Below, piece by piece: positions 24,049 through 33,219 of a stretch of 52,060 nt of DNA. How positions within the stretch are numbered: position 1 is the stretch's first letter; the number at the start of each line of letters is the position of its first letter. The position numbers were made by a program, and so were the translations under genes. The notes under the pieces are model-generated. The model was not told the DNA's origin and ran no database searches. It saw only the letters and a list, made by a program, of their open reading frames with translations. Source of the stretch: Candidatus Kuenenia stuttgartensis (GTDB lineage: Bacteria > Planctomycetota > Planctomycetia > Gemmatales > Gemmataceae); contig CAMCLK010000035.1 of assembly GCA_945875585.1 (NCBI GenBank), forward strand, positions 1-52,060, read 5' to 3'.

Positions 24049-24840
24049 TCATGCTTTTGGGGGGCTTCCGGGAAGAGCCTTGGCGTTGTAATCGGAAAAC
24101 AACCATTGCAGGAATCGGTCAGGGCTACGCCTTAAAAGGCCCACCAACCACGACATGCGCATAGGAAAACATGCCACGCCCGCGCGGCGTTCCAGTGCCC
24201 TGATGATGCGTTTGGCTGAATCTTCGGCTTCCAGAAGGAACGGCATGTCAAAGGTGTTGCAATCGGTCATGGGAGTTCGAACGAATCCGGGGCAAAGCGC
24301 CGTAATACCGACCCCTGTTCCCCTCAACTGGATACGCATGCCTTCGAGAAAAGTGTTCACGGCTGCTTTAGAAGCACAATAGGCGCTTTCACCCGGAAAT
24401 CCCTTGAAGGCACTAAGACTGCTCACAGCCGAGAGGTGTCCTTCCCTGCGCCGTAGCATACCCGGCAGTGCCGCATGGAAAGCATGGATTACACCTAAAA
24501 CATTGGTTCCAAACGTTTCAACTGTCTGTTCGATGTTCGACAAATCAATTGCCGTGGGGTAGCCTACCCCTGCTGCTGCAATCACGCTTTGAATTGGTCC
24601 TACTGTTGCCTCGAAGAAGGCAAATGATTCCTTGATCGCTTGAAGGTCTCGGCAATCTGCGGGGCAGGCTATGGCCATTCCACCCGCACTCTTCAATTCT
24701 CCGGCAAGCGCATCCAAGGCTTCAGCGCGACGTGCCACAAGGCCTACGTGCGCCCCGCGCAGTGCCAGTTCCCGTGCAAGTGCAAGGCCGATTCCGCTTG
24801 ATGCGCCAGTAACCACAACTCGATGGCCACGCCAATTCAT
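24049..24840 (-). CDS. Short-chain dehydrogenase/reductase
   Basis: A 263-residue classical SDR oxidoreductase using NAD(P). The Rossmann glycine motif is TGASSGIGLALA near residue 10; AAAGVG follows; the catalytic Ser-Tyr-Lys appears as SSLSAFKGFPGESAYCASK. An Arg-rich NLVARR-like stretch after strand 2 (GLVARRAEAL) hints at NADP preference. Start 24840 is preferred over 24855 because GGAGG lies eight bases upstream. The basic, hydrophobic C-terminus (SWLVGLLRRSPDRFLQWLF) could associate with a membrane. The substrate cannot be deduced. Confidence 0.92.
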   Translation of the reverse strand: MNWRGHRVVVTGASSGIGLALARELALRGAHVGLVARRAEALDALAGELKSAGGMAIACPADCRDLQAIKESFAFFEATVGPIQSVIAAAGVGYPTAIDLSNIEQTVETFGTNVLGVIHAFHAALPGMLRRREGHLSAVSSLSAFKGFPGESAYCASKAAVNTFLEGMRIQLRGTGVGITALCPGFVRTPMTDCNTFDMPFLLEAEDSAKRIIRALERRAGVACFPMRMSWLVGLLRRSPDRFLQWLFSDYNAKALPGSPPKA

Positions 24841-24996
24841 GGCAATTTCCTCCATTCAGCTTCATCGTGCACCGGATTTGCCGGATACACCGGCAGCTAC
24901 CCCATTCAGTTGTTTCATCAGGCCCGCACTGGGCGCACTTGTGGGGTATGTTATCTCGTGGACTACCGCATGGAATGCATGGTCTAGGGGTGGGGC

Positions 24997-27552
24997 ATGA
25001 CATTGACTGCCATATGGATGCTCTTGGCTGCAACAGCCTGTGCGCAGCAACCGCCTGCCGCAACCAAGTGGGATTTTGAATTATTGGCTCCATTGCACCC
25101 TGATCCACAGCTTCGCCGTGGCCAATTGAAGCAGATTATTTCATCGTTAGGTGCATGCCAAGCAAAACTCAATCTGGATGAAGCTGGGATTGATCAGGTT
25201 ATCGAAGATGTTGAAGTCCGCTGGCTTCCCGGGTCGATTTCACGGGGTTCTGAAGGCAAACTGGCAATGATCCCGTTTATTCGGGGTGTGATTTTCTACG
25301 ATCAGGCCATTCAGGGCGCCTTGAAAGATTTGGATCCTTACAGAATTGAATGCAGGCTTTTTGTATCGGGCAAACGTGAGGAACGTTCTGGCGTTTGGCG
25401 CGCCACGCAAAAATACTTGCAACCTATGGGCTTTCTAGACGCATTTGCTTACGACACCCTAGATTTTTCCAAAATTATGGGTTCGATTCCCGGCGGTAAG
25501 ATTCATCTGTTGGTTGAGGAACAAGCTCGTAAACGAATGCTCAACGTCGCTTCGGATCCTATTATTAAAGATCCCGCTCCAATTGTTGCTGTATTTGTGC
25601 GTGCCGAGGGCGCCATTGAACCGTTGCCCACTTTCACCGTTCCGGTGGGAGACGCTGCCCGCATGCCTCCTGACACACGCGCTGTGCTTGCGCTACCTCC
25701 ACCCATGGCTCCAGCCGATGGAGACAAGGCTGAAAAACCTGCTGGCAATGATGCGGCACCTCCACAACCTGTTCAGGTTGCCGTGCGTTTTGAAGTGATT
25801 CTTGAGCAGGTTAGCCGCCCTGATGCGTCACAAGATGCCAAGGATCTGCCTTGGTGGAGTGAGTTGGGGGAAGGTGCTGTGCTTGAAGCCCGTTTGGGAT
25901 CACTCCTTACGGTTAAATGCACGGCTGATCAGGCACGTCTAATCGCAAGGCAGCCTGGTGTGGCCCAAGTACGATTTCCACGCGGTCCTGCCATGAAAAT
26001 GCCTGGCTCTGGCAATAACAACGGCCAAACGATACCTAGTGTTAGGACCTCTACAGCTGACAGCCCATTGGTGATCTTGCATTACGACTTTCAGGGGTGG
26101 CGCGAACAATTGGGCAAGGGACTTAATCCCGCCACGTTGCTTGTTGATCTAACAAAGGAGCGCAATCCCGGACTGGTTGCAGATCCATTCCCAACGCCAG
26201 CAGGTGGTATTGGGGCAGGCACGAAGCTAGCCATTGAGTCTACGCGAGGCGTGGGTACTGCCCCTGTGCTTGTGCGAATCGACCCCAATTCACCAGCCAT
26301 GATTCGGCGACTTGTTTATGCGCTGGTTGGGGAACGCTACCCCAACGCATTGCTGAGCATCCGCCAAGGCGAAGCACGCGAGCAGATCAACAAACTGACC
26401 AGTCAATTGGTGCGCGCCGAGGAAGGCGTTGATGCGGCTGAATCCAGTGCTGAGGGAGATTCTGCCGAGCAGTTGAAGCGACTCAAGGAAGCCCGGGGAG
26501 TCGTGGCCGACCTCAATAAACGCATTAATGCTTTGACTAGAATCGATCAAGAAGTTGTCTTTTTTCAGGCAGACTTGTTGGGCTTGGCAAAAGCAGGCGT
26601 TGTTGTTTCAGGAATCTCCTGGCTTGAGGGGCACCCTCAAGGGGGAATGGCGGGCGTAAGCCGACTTATTGAAGATGCATTTCGTGGGCGATTGATCTGG
26701 ATCCAGTCAGTACCGGAAACGCGCGCACAAGTTTGGTCAGGCACATTGGCAGACCGCGACGGTAACGGCTGGGCGGAACTGCGCGTGGGTGTCAACAACC
26801 ACGATGCGGAATTTCTGCCACTTTCATGGAAGTCCACGGGTGAAGGCGTGGCGGGGCCTCGCAGGTCGCGATTGACCGTTCAGTTCCATGAAGCTCATCA
26901 TCCGGATCTGGTAAAGGGCCGTCTCGACCTTTTCAGCAAGCCAATCAATCGCTTGAGACCACTGGTGGTATTTCAGCCGGTAACAGCATTGTCAGGAGAC
27001 CCATGGTCGGTTGTGGCTCAATCAGATGGTGTTGCCTTAAAGTTACAACAGGACGCCAATGGAGCCAGCTGGGAGCAGCAGGTTGATGTGGATATTTCCG
27101 CACCGGGCCGTTACGCGATTCGGCTCGAAGCTGATCCAGCTCAGGATGTTGTTCCCAGAGAATTGGCAAGCACGTCTTCCAACCGCAAACGCTATGAAGC
27201 TCCAGTACGCATGATTCTTTCCGCGATTGATGCAACGGGCACGCCGCAATGGGCCGAGGCTTCAGGCTGGCGGCCGGAACGTCCGGAGTGGGTGGCGACC
27301 CCGGGACTTGCCGACGGAATCATTACGGTTGGACCCGCATCTGCATTGGCCGCATCAGACATTTTGCCAGACATGAAGGCGAAGCCCGAAATTGGTTTGG
27401 CAGGGCCGCAACCCCTTCGTCAGGAGACGGATGAGTTGCTTCGGGCGATGGGCCGCACCGCTTCCCAAGCAACCCGTTCGTGGATGCGGGGACAGGGAGC
27501 AGCACAAACACGCGCCATGTTTCAAAAGATTGATGCGCAATCAGGGTATTGA
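24997..27552 (+). CDS. Large exported protein of unknown function, possibly a degenerate subtilase
   Basis: An 851-residue protein with a signal peptide (MTLTAIWMLLAATACAQQ). No family is certain. Parts resemble a subtilisin-like fold with lost catalytic residues: HYDFQGWREQLG followed by LVDLTKERNPGL where the catalytic Asp strand would lie, GGIGAGTKLAIE where the His motif GHGT would lie, and SGTLADRDGNGWAEL near the Ser region. A coiled coil occupies about residues 465-515 (many Glu/Lys/Leu heptads between 26380 and 26550). The beta-rich C-terminus may be a pro-protein-convertase-like domain. It is a single, long gene divergent from the SDR. Export is well supported; the subtilase resemblance is a weak inference from memory of the fold. 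Confidence 0.7.
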   Translation: MTLTAIWMLLAATACAQQPPAATKWDFELLAPLHPDPQLRRGQLKQIISSLGACQAKLNLDEAGIDQVIEDVEVRWLPGSISRGSEGKLAMIPFIRGVIFYDQAIQGALKDLDPYRIECRLFVSGKREERSGVWRATQKYLQPMGFLDAFAYDTLDFSKIMGSIPGGKIHLLVEEQARKRMLNVASDPIIKDPAPIVAVFVRAEGAIEPLPTFTVPVGDAARMPPDTRAVLALPPPMAPADGDKAEKPAGNDAAPPQPVQVAVRFEVILEQVSRPDASQDAKDLPWWSELGEGAVLEARLGSLLTVKCTADQARLIARQPGVAQVRFPRGPAMKMPGSGNNNGQTIPSVRTSTADSPLVILHYDFQGWREQLGKGLNPATLLVDLTKERNPGLVADPFPTPAGGIGAGTKLAIESTRGVGTAPVLVRIDPNSPAMIRRLVYALVGERYPNALLSIRQGEAREQINKLTSQLVRAEEGVDAAESSAEGDSAEQLKRLKEARGVVADLNKRINALTRIDQEVVFFQADLLGLAKAGVVVSGISWLEGHPQGGMAGVSRLIEDAFRGRLIWIQSVPETRAQVWSGTLADRDGNGWAELRVGVNNHDAEFLPLSWKSTGEGVAGPRRSRLTVQFHEAHHPDLVKGRLDLFSKPINRLRPLVVFQPVTALSGDPWSVVAQSDGVALKLQQDANGASWEQQVDVDISAPGRYAIRLEADPAQDVVPRELASTSSNRKRYEAPVRMILSAIDATGTPQWAEASGWRPERPEWVATPGLADGIITVGPASALAASDILPDMKAKPEIGLAGPQPLRQETDELLRAMGRTASQATRSWMRGQGAAQTRAMFQKIDAQSGY

Positions 27553-27667
27553 CGTTTGAGGTTGTGAAGCCCTAGTCTTGTATTTGGTCCGAAGCGTTGA
27601 CTCAGGGGCCATGATGTACCGTTCGGAGCGTTTGCGAACTCTCCGCGCGTCTGGAGGTCTTCTGAAG

Positions 27668-28435
27668 TTGCGAGCCATTATTAGCGACATACACAGCAAT
27701 TTCGAAGCTTTGACAGCGGTTCTCGCAGACGCACGTAGTCAGGGTGCGAACGAATTCTTTTGCCTTGGTGACGTTGTTGGATACGGTCCGAATCCACGCG
27801 AGTGCCTTGCTGAAGTCATGAATTTCAACATGGTTCTTCAGGGCAATCATGATCACGGCGCACTTCTTGAGCCTGAAGGATTTAATCCTTCGGCGGAACG
27901 CGCCATCTTCTGGACCCGCGATCAGATTGAACCGGGGCCCAGCGAAAGGCCAGAACGCCTTGCTCCGTGGCGGTACCTTAAGGATCGCAAACCTTTCTTC
28001 GAACAGCATGAAGAGGGCATTCTGTATGTGCATGGGTCTGCACGGAACCCGCTCAACGAGTATGTCTTTCCCGAAGACATCTACAACAACAGGAAAATGG
28101 AACAAATCTTTGCCCGCGTGAATCGGATTTGCTTTCAGGGGCACACGCACGTTCCGGGCGTGTTCATAGAGTTGGCACCCGGTGGCCCTTATGACTTCCG
28201 TTCACCCGAAGAGCTCGGTTATTCTTACGCAATCGATGAGCGGAAAATTCTGGTCAACGTCGGTTCCGTTGGGCAACCACGGGACAGCAACCCTCATTCC
28301 TGCTACGCTCTCTTGAATGGGAGCACGGTAACTTACCGGCGTGTGCCGTATGATGCCGAGGCTGTCAGGCAGAAAATCTATCGCATCCCTGAGCTTGAGA
28401 ACTTTCTCGGCGACAGGCTATTGAAGGGGCGGTAA
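27668..28435 (+). CDS. Calcineurin-like metallophosphoesterase
   Basis: A protein of about 255 residues with the metallophosphoesterase metal-binding motifs in order: SDIHSN, GDVVGYGPNP, GNHDH, and GHTHVPG. It resembles the YfcE/MJ0936-like group of small cytoplasmic phosphodiesterases. I favour a TTG start at 27668, giving LRAIISDIHSN as in relatives, with GGAGG at 27653-27657; ATG 27611 and ATG 27614 upstream are alternatives that add about 18 residues without homology. It lies between the unknown exported protein and yidC, 31 bases before yidC. Confidence 0.88.
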   Translation: MRAIISDIHSNFEALTAVLADARSQGANEFFCLGDVVGYGPNPRECLAEVMNFNMVLQGNHDHGALLEPEGFNPSAERAIFWTRDQIEPGPSERPERLAPWRYLKDRKPFFEQHEEGILYVHGSARNPLNEYVFPEDIYNNRKMEQIFARVNRICFQGHTHVPGVFIELAPGGPYDFRSPEELGYSYAIDERKILVNVGSVGQPRDSNPHSCYALLNGSTVTYRRVPYDAEAVRQKIYRIPELENFLGDRLLKGR

Positions 28436-28466
28436 CCGCGGTCCGCCTCGCAACCCGAACGGACCC

Positions 28467-30719
28467 ATGAGCGATACCACCAAAAAACCGGCCGGATCTA
28501 GTCTCTTCCTGCCACTCATCATGTTGACGTTTGCCTGGATGTATCTGGGCACAGTCCTTTGGCCACAACCCAAGCAGGCACTGCCCGAACCTGCTCCCGT
28601 TACTCCTCCGCCGGGAGGCGTTGTAAATCCGAATGCATCCAAACCGTTTGAGTTTCCACCGACTCCAACCGAATCACTTGTGCTTGGCTCGGCATCACCC
28701 GACGCTCCTTATTTTATTGAGGCCAGTTTCGATACCCGGGGCGCAGTGGTCCGCAAGCTTGTCCTCAATCGCTTTGGTGGGGCCGATGCTTTAGGCCGTA
28801 CGACCCATGCCCCACTTGAGCTCATTCCCGAAACACCTGTTAATTATGCCGCAGATTTTCATCCGGGTTCTTTTGAACTCACACATTATGTTGGGGAGTC
28901 GTCCAAGCAACCGCTCGATGACTTAATCCGGCGGCAATGGCAGAGCCGAAGGGAAACGGCACGCCAGAGCGATGGCCGTGAATCCTCACTCATGATCTTC
29001 ACCACAGAAGTTCGCGGGGTACGGGTAACCAAGACTTTCCGCTTGACGGAAGGTGATTACCATCTGGGACTCGATATCACCCTTGAAAAGATCGACCCTG
29101 CGGTCAAATCGTTTCGATATCAATTGTCCGGCCCGCGTGGGCTTCCCATTGAGGGGGACTGGTATACCCAGACATTCCGAAATGCCGTTTTTGGAGTGGT
29201 TGATAACCGTAGCGTTTTCGATCGTCAGGTAATTGACATGCGCGGCACCTTGATGGTCTCGCAAGGATCTTCTCCTGCTATCCAGAAAGATTTGACGCCC
29301 GCCACTCTCCTGCGATACGCGGGAATCCAGACGCAGTATTTCGCATCTGTCGTTGCCCTAAAAGATCCGGAAGCTGTTAAATTCCGGAATTGCCAAGCCA
29401 CGGTCGAGACGGCTCAACTTCGTGGCAGGGTTGAATCGTGTGATCCTGTTGCAGGATCCCTCGTGCTTAGGCCCGAAGGGCGACCAACGGTCACATTCAA
29501 GTTGACAAAAGACCTCATTTCCCGCTGGACTGGCGCGCCGGAAAGGGGGGCAGACATGGCTGTTACCTACATCTGGTCACCTGAGGCCGCGGAAGATACT
29601 TTCGAATGGGTAGCCATCGATATGGTACCCGGTGATTCGACACACCCAGCCTTTGTGACAGACGCCACCGTCAGACTTGGCACCACGGAAATTCCACTGG
29701 AAGATGGGCCAGTAACCCACAAATATGTTTTGTACAACGGGCCTGCCAAGCCCGGTTTGTTGTCGCAGATGAGAGGCAATTCCGCGGTAGACACCGGAGT
29801 TATTGCCGCCTATTCCGACCTTAAACTAGACACGCTTGTTGATTATCCGTCTCCTTTTGGCGCCTGGTTCCTGTGCGGTGGGTTTTCGAAGGTTGTCATT
29901 CTGTGTACTAACTTCCTGCATGGAGTGCTGGGATACATACATTTGGTTTTTCCATACGGATTAGCCATCATTGTTCTTACCGTGCTGATTCGCTTGATGC
30001 TTTTCCCGTTGACCCGCGGTCAGGCCATCTCCAGCATGCGCATGCAGGCGCTTGCACCGGAATTGAAGGAGATGCAGGCAAAGTACGGGAATGACCGGCA
30101 GAAAATGGCGCAGGCGCAGATGGAACTATACCGGAAAAACGGTATCAACCCCTTGGCGGGGTGCCTTCCTATGCTGCTACAAATGCCCATCATGATGGGG
30201 CTTTATTTCGCGCTTCAAGAAAGCGTGTTTTTCCGCTTGGCCCCTGTTGGAATGACATGGATTCATAACCTTGCCGCGCCAGATATGTTGCTGGAATGGG
30301 GCGATAAAATTCCATGGATCAGTCGGCCATCAGATTATGGTGGTTTTATTTACTTGGGGCCTTACCTGAACCTTCTCCCGCTTTTTGCCATGGGTTTGAT
30401 GGTTGTGCAGCAGAAAATGTTCATGCCGCCGCCGACTTCCGATGAACAGAAGCAGCAACAGGACATGATGATGGTGATGAGCGTCATCATGTCGGTCATG
30501 TTTTACCGTGTTCCCTCTGGTTTGTGCCTTTATTTTATTGTGTCGAGTCTGTGGGGGCTGGCGGAACGACGTCTTCTTCCCAAGTCGCAACCGCTGGCGT
30601 CGATTGTTGTCAAAGCTGCCAACAAGCCTGCAAAGACCGAAAAGAAGCCCGGTCAGGAATCGATCATTGAGCGGTTTCAGCGATTTATACGTGAAGCAGG
30701 CGAAAACCCGCGCACCTGA
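28467..30719 (+). CDS. yidC: Membrane protein insertase YidC
   Basis: A 750-residue YidC/Oxa1 insertase, which helps membrane proteins enter and fold in the inner membrane with or without SecYEG. An N-terminal membrane segment (about residues 13-31) is followed by a large periplasmic domain and then the conserved insertase core from about 485 (FPYGLAIIVLTVLIRLMLFPLT, MQALAPELKEMQAKYGND, NPLAGCLPMLLQMPIMMGLY). The periplasmic part is clearly longer than in E. coli YidC (548 residues total). The basic C-terminal tail is typical for ribosome contact. The neighbour mnmE follows after 27 bases. Confidence 0.96.
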   Translation: MSDTTKKPAGSSLFLPLIMLTFAWMYLGTVLWPQPKQALPEPAPVTPPPGGVVNPNASKPFEFPPTPTESLVLGSASPDAPYFIEASFDTRGAVVRKLVLNRFGGADALGRTTHAPLELIPETPVNYAADFHPGSFELTHYVGESSKQPLDDLIRRQWQSRRETARQSDGRESSLMIFTTEVRGVRVTKTFRLTEGDYHLGLDITLEKIDPAVKSFRYQLSGPRGLPIEGDWYTQTFRNAVFGVVDNRSVFDRQVIDMRGTLMVSQGSSPAIQKDLTPATLLRYAGIQTQYFASVVALKDPEAVKFRNCQATVETAQLRGRVESCDPVAGSLVLRPEGRPTVTFKLTKDLISRWTGAPERGADMAVTYIWSPEAAEDTFEWVAIDMVPGDSTHPAFVTDATVRLGTTEIPLEDGPVTHKYVLYNGPAKPGLLSQMRGNSAVDTGVIAAYSDLKLDTLVDYPSPFGAWFLCGGFSKVVILCTNFLHGVLGYIHLVFPYGLAIIVLTVLIRLMLFPLTRGQAISSMRMQALAPELKEMQAKYGNDRQKMAQAQMELYRKNGINPLAGCLPMLLQMPIMMGLYFALQESVFFRLAPVGMTWIHNLAAPDMLLEWGDKIPWISRPSDYGGFIYLGPYLNLLPLFAMGLMVVQQKMFMPPPTSDEQKQQQDMMMVMSVIMSVMFYRVPSGLCLYFIVSSLWGLAERRLLPKSQPLASIVVKAANKPAKTEKKPGQESIIERFQRFIREAGENPRT

Positions 30720-30746
30720 TTATTTGCAAACAATAGGGAGTAACCG

Positions 30747-32087
30747 ATGCTTCAGCAAAGCGGTGCGCCCTCGCTTGAAGACCTGATCGTGGCACCCGGC
30801 AGCGCTCCTGGTGCTGCGGCGCGTGCGGTGGTTAGACTCGCTGGTCCAAATGCAATGGCGCTGACCTTGCGATTGTTTTCTGGTGCCGAACAACCACGCC
30901 CAGGCCATTGGGCCGAAGGCGTACTCAACCTGCCGAGATTTGATTCTCCTATTCCTGCTCTTGCAGCAGTTTGGGCTACTGGAAAAAGCTACACGGGACA
31001 GGAAATGGCCGAATGGCATATTCCAGGTTCTCCAGCTCTGGTAGATGTGGCCATCGACGCTGTTGTGGCCCATGGCGGGCGGCTTGCTGAACCGGGAGAA
31101 TTCACGCGCCGCGCATTCCTTTCCGGACGTCTGGATCTTCCCCGTGCCGAGGCGCTTCTTGGTCTGGCTGGCGCCACCACGCGCGAAGACCTTGTTCAGG
31201 CTCTCGACCAGCATGCCGGTGGATTAGCTGCCCCGTTGGCTCGGCTGCATGAAGGGTTGATGGACCTTCTGGCCGACCTTGAGGCTGGTCTCGATTTTGG
31301 CGATGAAGATATTGAAATATTACCTACTGATCAATTGCTAGTCCGATTGGGCTCTTTATTGGCTCATGCTGTTTTGGCTGCTCGCAAGCTTGAATCTCGG
31401 TCCGATGCCAATCGCAAGCCGCGTATCGCCTTGGTTGGTCCGCCCAATGCCGGCAAAAGCAGTCTGTTCAACCGATTGACAGAATCGGGTGCGCTTGTCT
31501 CCCCGATACCGGGAACAACCCGTGACTGGCTTGTCGCATCGCTGGCATTACCGGGTGGAGTGGAAATTGATCTGATCGACACGGCCGGTCTGGGGACGAC
31601 TGAGGATCCCTTGGCGGAAGCTGTGCGCGACATCAACGTGTCCCTTATGTCGCATGTCGATCTCCTCGTGGTATGCCAGCCAGCCGATGCTCCGGCATCA
31701 CTTCCTTCCGATGCATTGCCTGTAGGCGCGCCAACAGTTTTGGTTATTACAAGATCCGATACCGTTTCGATCGTTAGAGACGACATCCTGTCTTGCAGTA
31801 GTGTTACTGGTGCTGGATTGGTGGAATTTCTGGAAGTTTTAAGCGAACGCGTGTCATCGATATCTGCGCGACGTGGTGCGCCTCATTTGGTGCGTGGCAG
31901 AGCCCAGTTGGAAGCATTGGTCTCGCGCTTGCGAGTGGCGCATTCTGTTGCGTTGGAGGAGGAGGGCGCTGAGCTTGTGGCATTGGAACTACGTCATGCC
32001 CTGGATGCACTTGGGGAAATTGTCGGTTCGGTGACCAGCGACGATGTTTTGGGACGGGTGTTTTCCCGGTTTTGCATCGGAAAATAG
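30747..32087 (+). CDS. mnmE: tRNA modification GTPase MnmE
   Basis: A 446-residue MnmE (TrmE), which with MnmG modifies the wobble uridine of several tRNAs. The N-terminal folate-binding domain is followed by a helical domain with an inserted G domain: G1 GPPNAGKSSLFN, G2 GTTRD, G3 DTAGLG, G4 TRSD. The C-terminus ends FSRFCIGK, the conserved catalytic Cys motif. Length and order match the family. GGGAG seven bases before the ATG supports the start. The yidC-mnmE pairing is common in bacteria. Confidence 0.97.
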   Translation: MLQQSGAPSLEDLIVAPGSAPGAAARAVVRLAGPNAMALTLRLFSGAEQPRPGHWAEGVLNLPRFDSPIPALAAVWATGKSYTGQEMAEWHIPGSPALVDVAIDAVVAHGGRLAEPGEFTRRAFLSGRLDLPRAEALLGLAGATTREDLVQALDQHAGGLAAPLARLHEGLMDLLADLEAGLDFGDEDIEILPTDQLLVRLGSLLAHAVLAARKLESRSDANRKPRIALVGPPNAGKSSLFNRLTESGALVSPIPGTTRDWLVASLALPGGVEIDLIDTAGLGTTEDPLAEAVRDINVSLMSHVDLLVVCQPADAPASLPSDALPVGAPTVLVITRSDTVSIVRDDILSCSSVTGAGLVEFLEVLSERVSSISARRGAPHLVRGRAQLEALVSRLRVAHSVALEEEGAELVALELRHALDALGEIVGSVTSDDVLGRVFSRFCIGK

Positions 32088-32133
32088 CTGATCTGTTGAG
32101 TCGTTTGGCCTGTACCGGATATCGTTTTGCGCC

Positions 32134-33051
32134 TCAATACTTCAGCCGTTCCCGCTTGAAAACCTTGGGGCCGACCACTCGGTGGGCCAACCCTGTCGTG
32201 CAGAGTGCGGTTACCATCCAGCCTGTGAGATCGATTTCCCACCAGCGATGGCCATGATAAGCGGAAGTAGGCTGGGCGTGGTGATTGTTGTGCCAGCCCT
32301 CACCAAAGGTGAAGAGCGCCACCCACCAAAGGTTTCGAGAACGATCTGGTGTTTCATAATTGCGATAGCCCCAGATGTGCGTGGCTGAATTCACCAGCCA
32401 TGTCATGTGGAAACCCAAGACGACACGGAGGAACATCCCCCAGGCAAGCCATGAAATTCCCCCGAGCCATAACAATATTAGCCCGAGCAGGATATTCCAG
32501 AGGAGGTAAGTGCGTGTGAAGAAAAGGCATAACGGATCGTTGGCTAGGTCGGGGATGTACTTGCGTTGCAGGCTGGCTTCGATGGCGGTGTCGCGTCCGG
32601 CACCCAGCCAAAGCATGTGAGACCAGAAAACCCCATCTATGGGTGAATGCGGGTCGCCCGGTTGGTCCGAGCATGCGTGGTGAATTCTATGGGTGAGCGC
32701 CCACTTCAAGGGCGGTCCTTGCATGGAAAGACATGCCCCAAGGTGAATGACGAACCGTGCGATAGGGTGAAGTATCAGTCCCCTGTGAGTGAGCATGCGA
32801 TGGTATCCAAGTGTGATACCCATACCTGCCCATGTGTAGAGAACTACCATGACAAGCAAGCTATCCCATTGGAATGTGAATAATGCTGCCAAAGCCATGA
32901 GGTGCATGGCTAAAATGACTGAGATGTTGAGCCACTTTAGCCCGGAATAAAGCCGGAACTGCTTGTTGGCGTAAAGCTCTTCGGGTGTGGCTTTGACTGT
33001 TTCCAGATTGGTTTGAACATAGCCAGATTGTCTTGGAATCACTGTCGACAT
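32134..33051 (-). CDS. Fatty acid desaturase (delta-9 acyl-CoA/lipid type)
   Basis: A 305-residue integral membrane di-iron desaturase. The three histidine boxes are HRMLTHRG, HRIHHACSD and HNNHHAQP, matching the stearoyl-CoA/acyl-lipid delta-9 family. Four hydrophobic stretches flank them. It probably introduces a double bond into membrane fatty acids and so tunes fluidity. Start 33051 is preferred over 33090 because a GGGGGG tract lies nine bases upstream. It converges with mnmE, with a 46-base gap. Confidence 0.93.
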   Translation of the reverse strand: MSTVIPRQSGYVQTNLETVKATPEELYANKQFRLYSGLKWLNISVILAMHLMALAALFTFQWDSLLVMVVLYTWAGMGITLGYHRMLTHRGLILHPIARFVIHLGACLSMQGPPLKWALTHRIHHACSDQPGDPHSPIDGVFWSHMLWLGAGRDTAIEASLQRKYIPDLANDPLCLFFTRTYLLWNILLGLILLWLGGISWLAWGMFLRVVLGFHMTWLVNSATHIWGYRNYETPDRSRNLWWVALFTFGEGWHNNHHAQPTSAYHGHRWWEIDLTGWMVTALCTTGLAHRVVGPKVFKRERLKY

Positions 33052-33219
33052 CCCGTCAAGCCCCCCAATAGAGAAAGAGCCATGTGCCACGCCGTGCCGG
33101 GGAGCTGGCGTACTGAAACATTAATAGCAAGGTATGAAAAGCGTTGGAATGCGGGATGAAAAGGTCTTGAAATTGAAGCGGATGGCTCTGCTCACCAAGA
33201 GCACTAGCTTGTGCCGATA

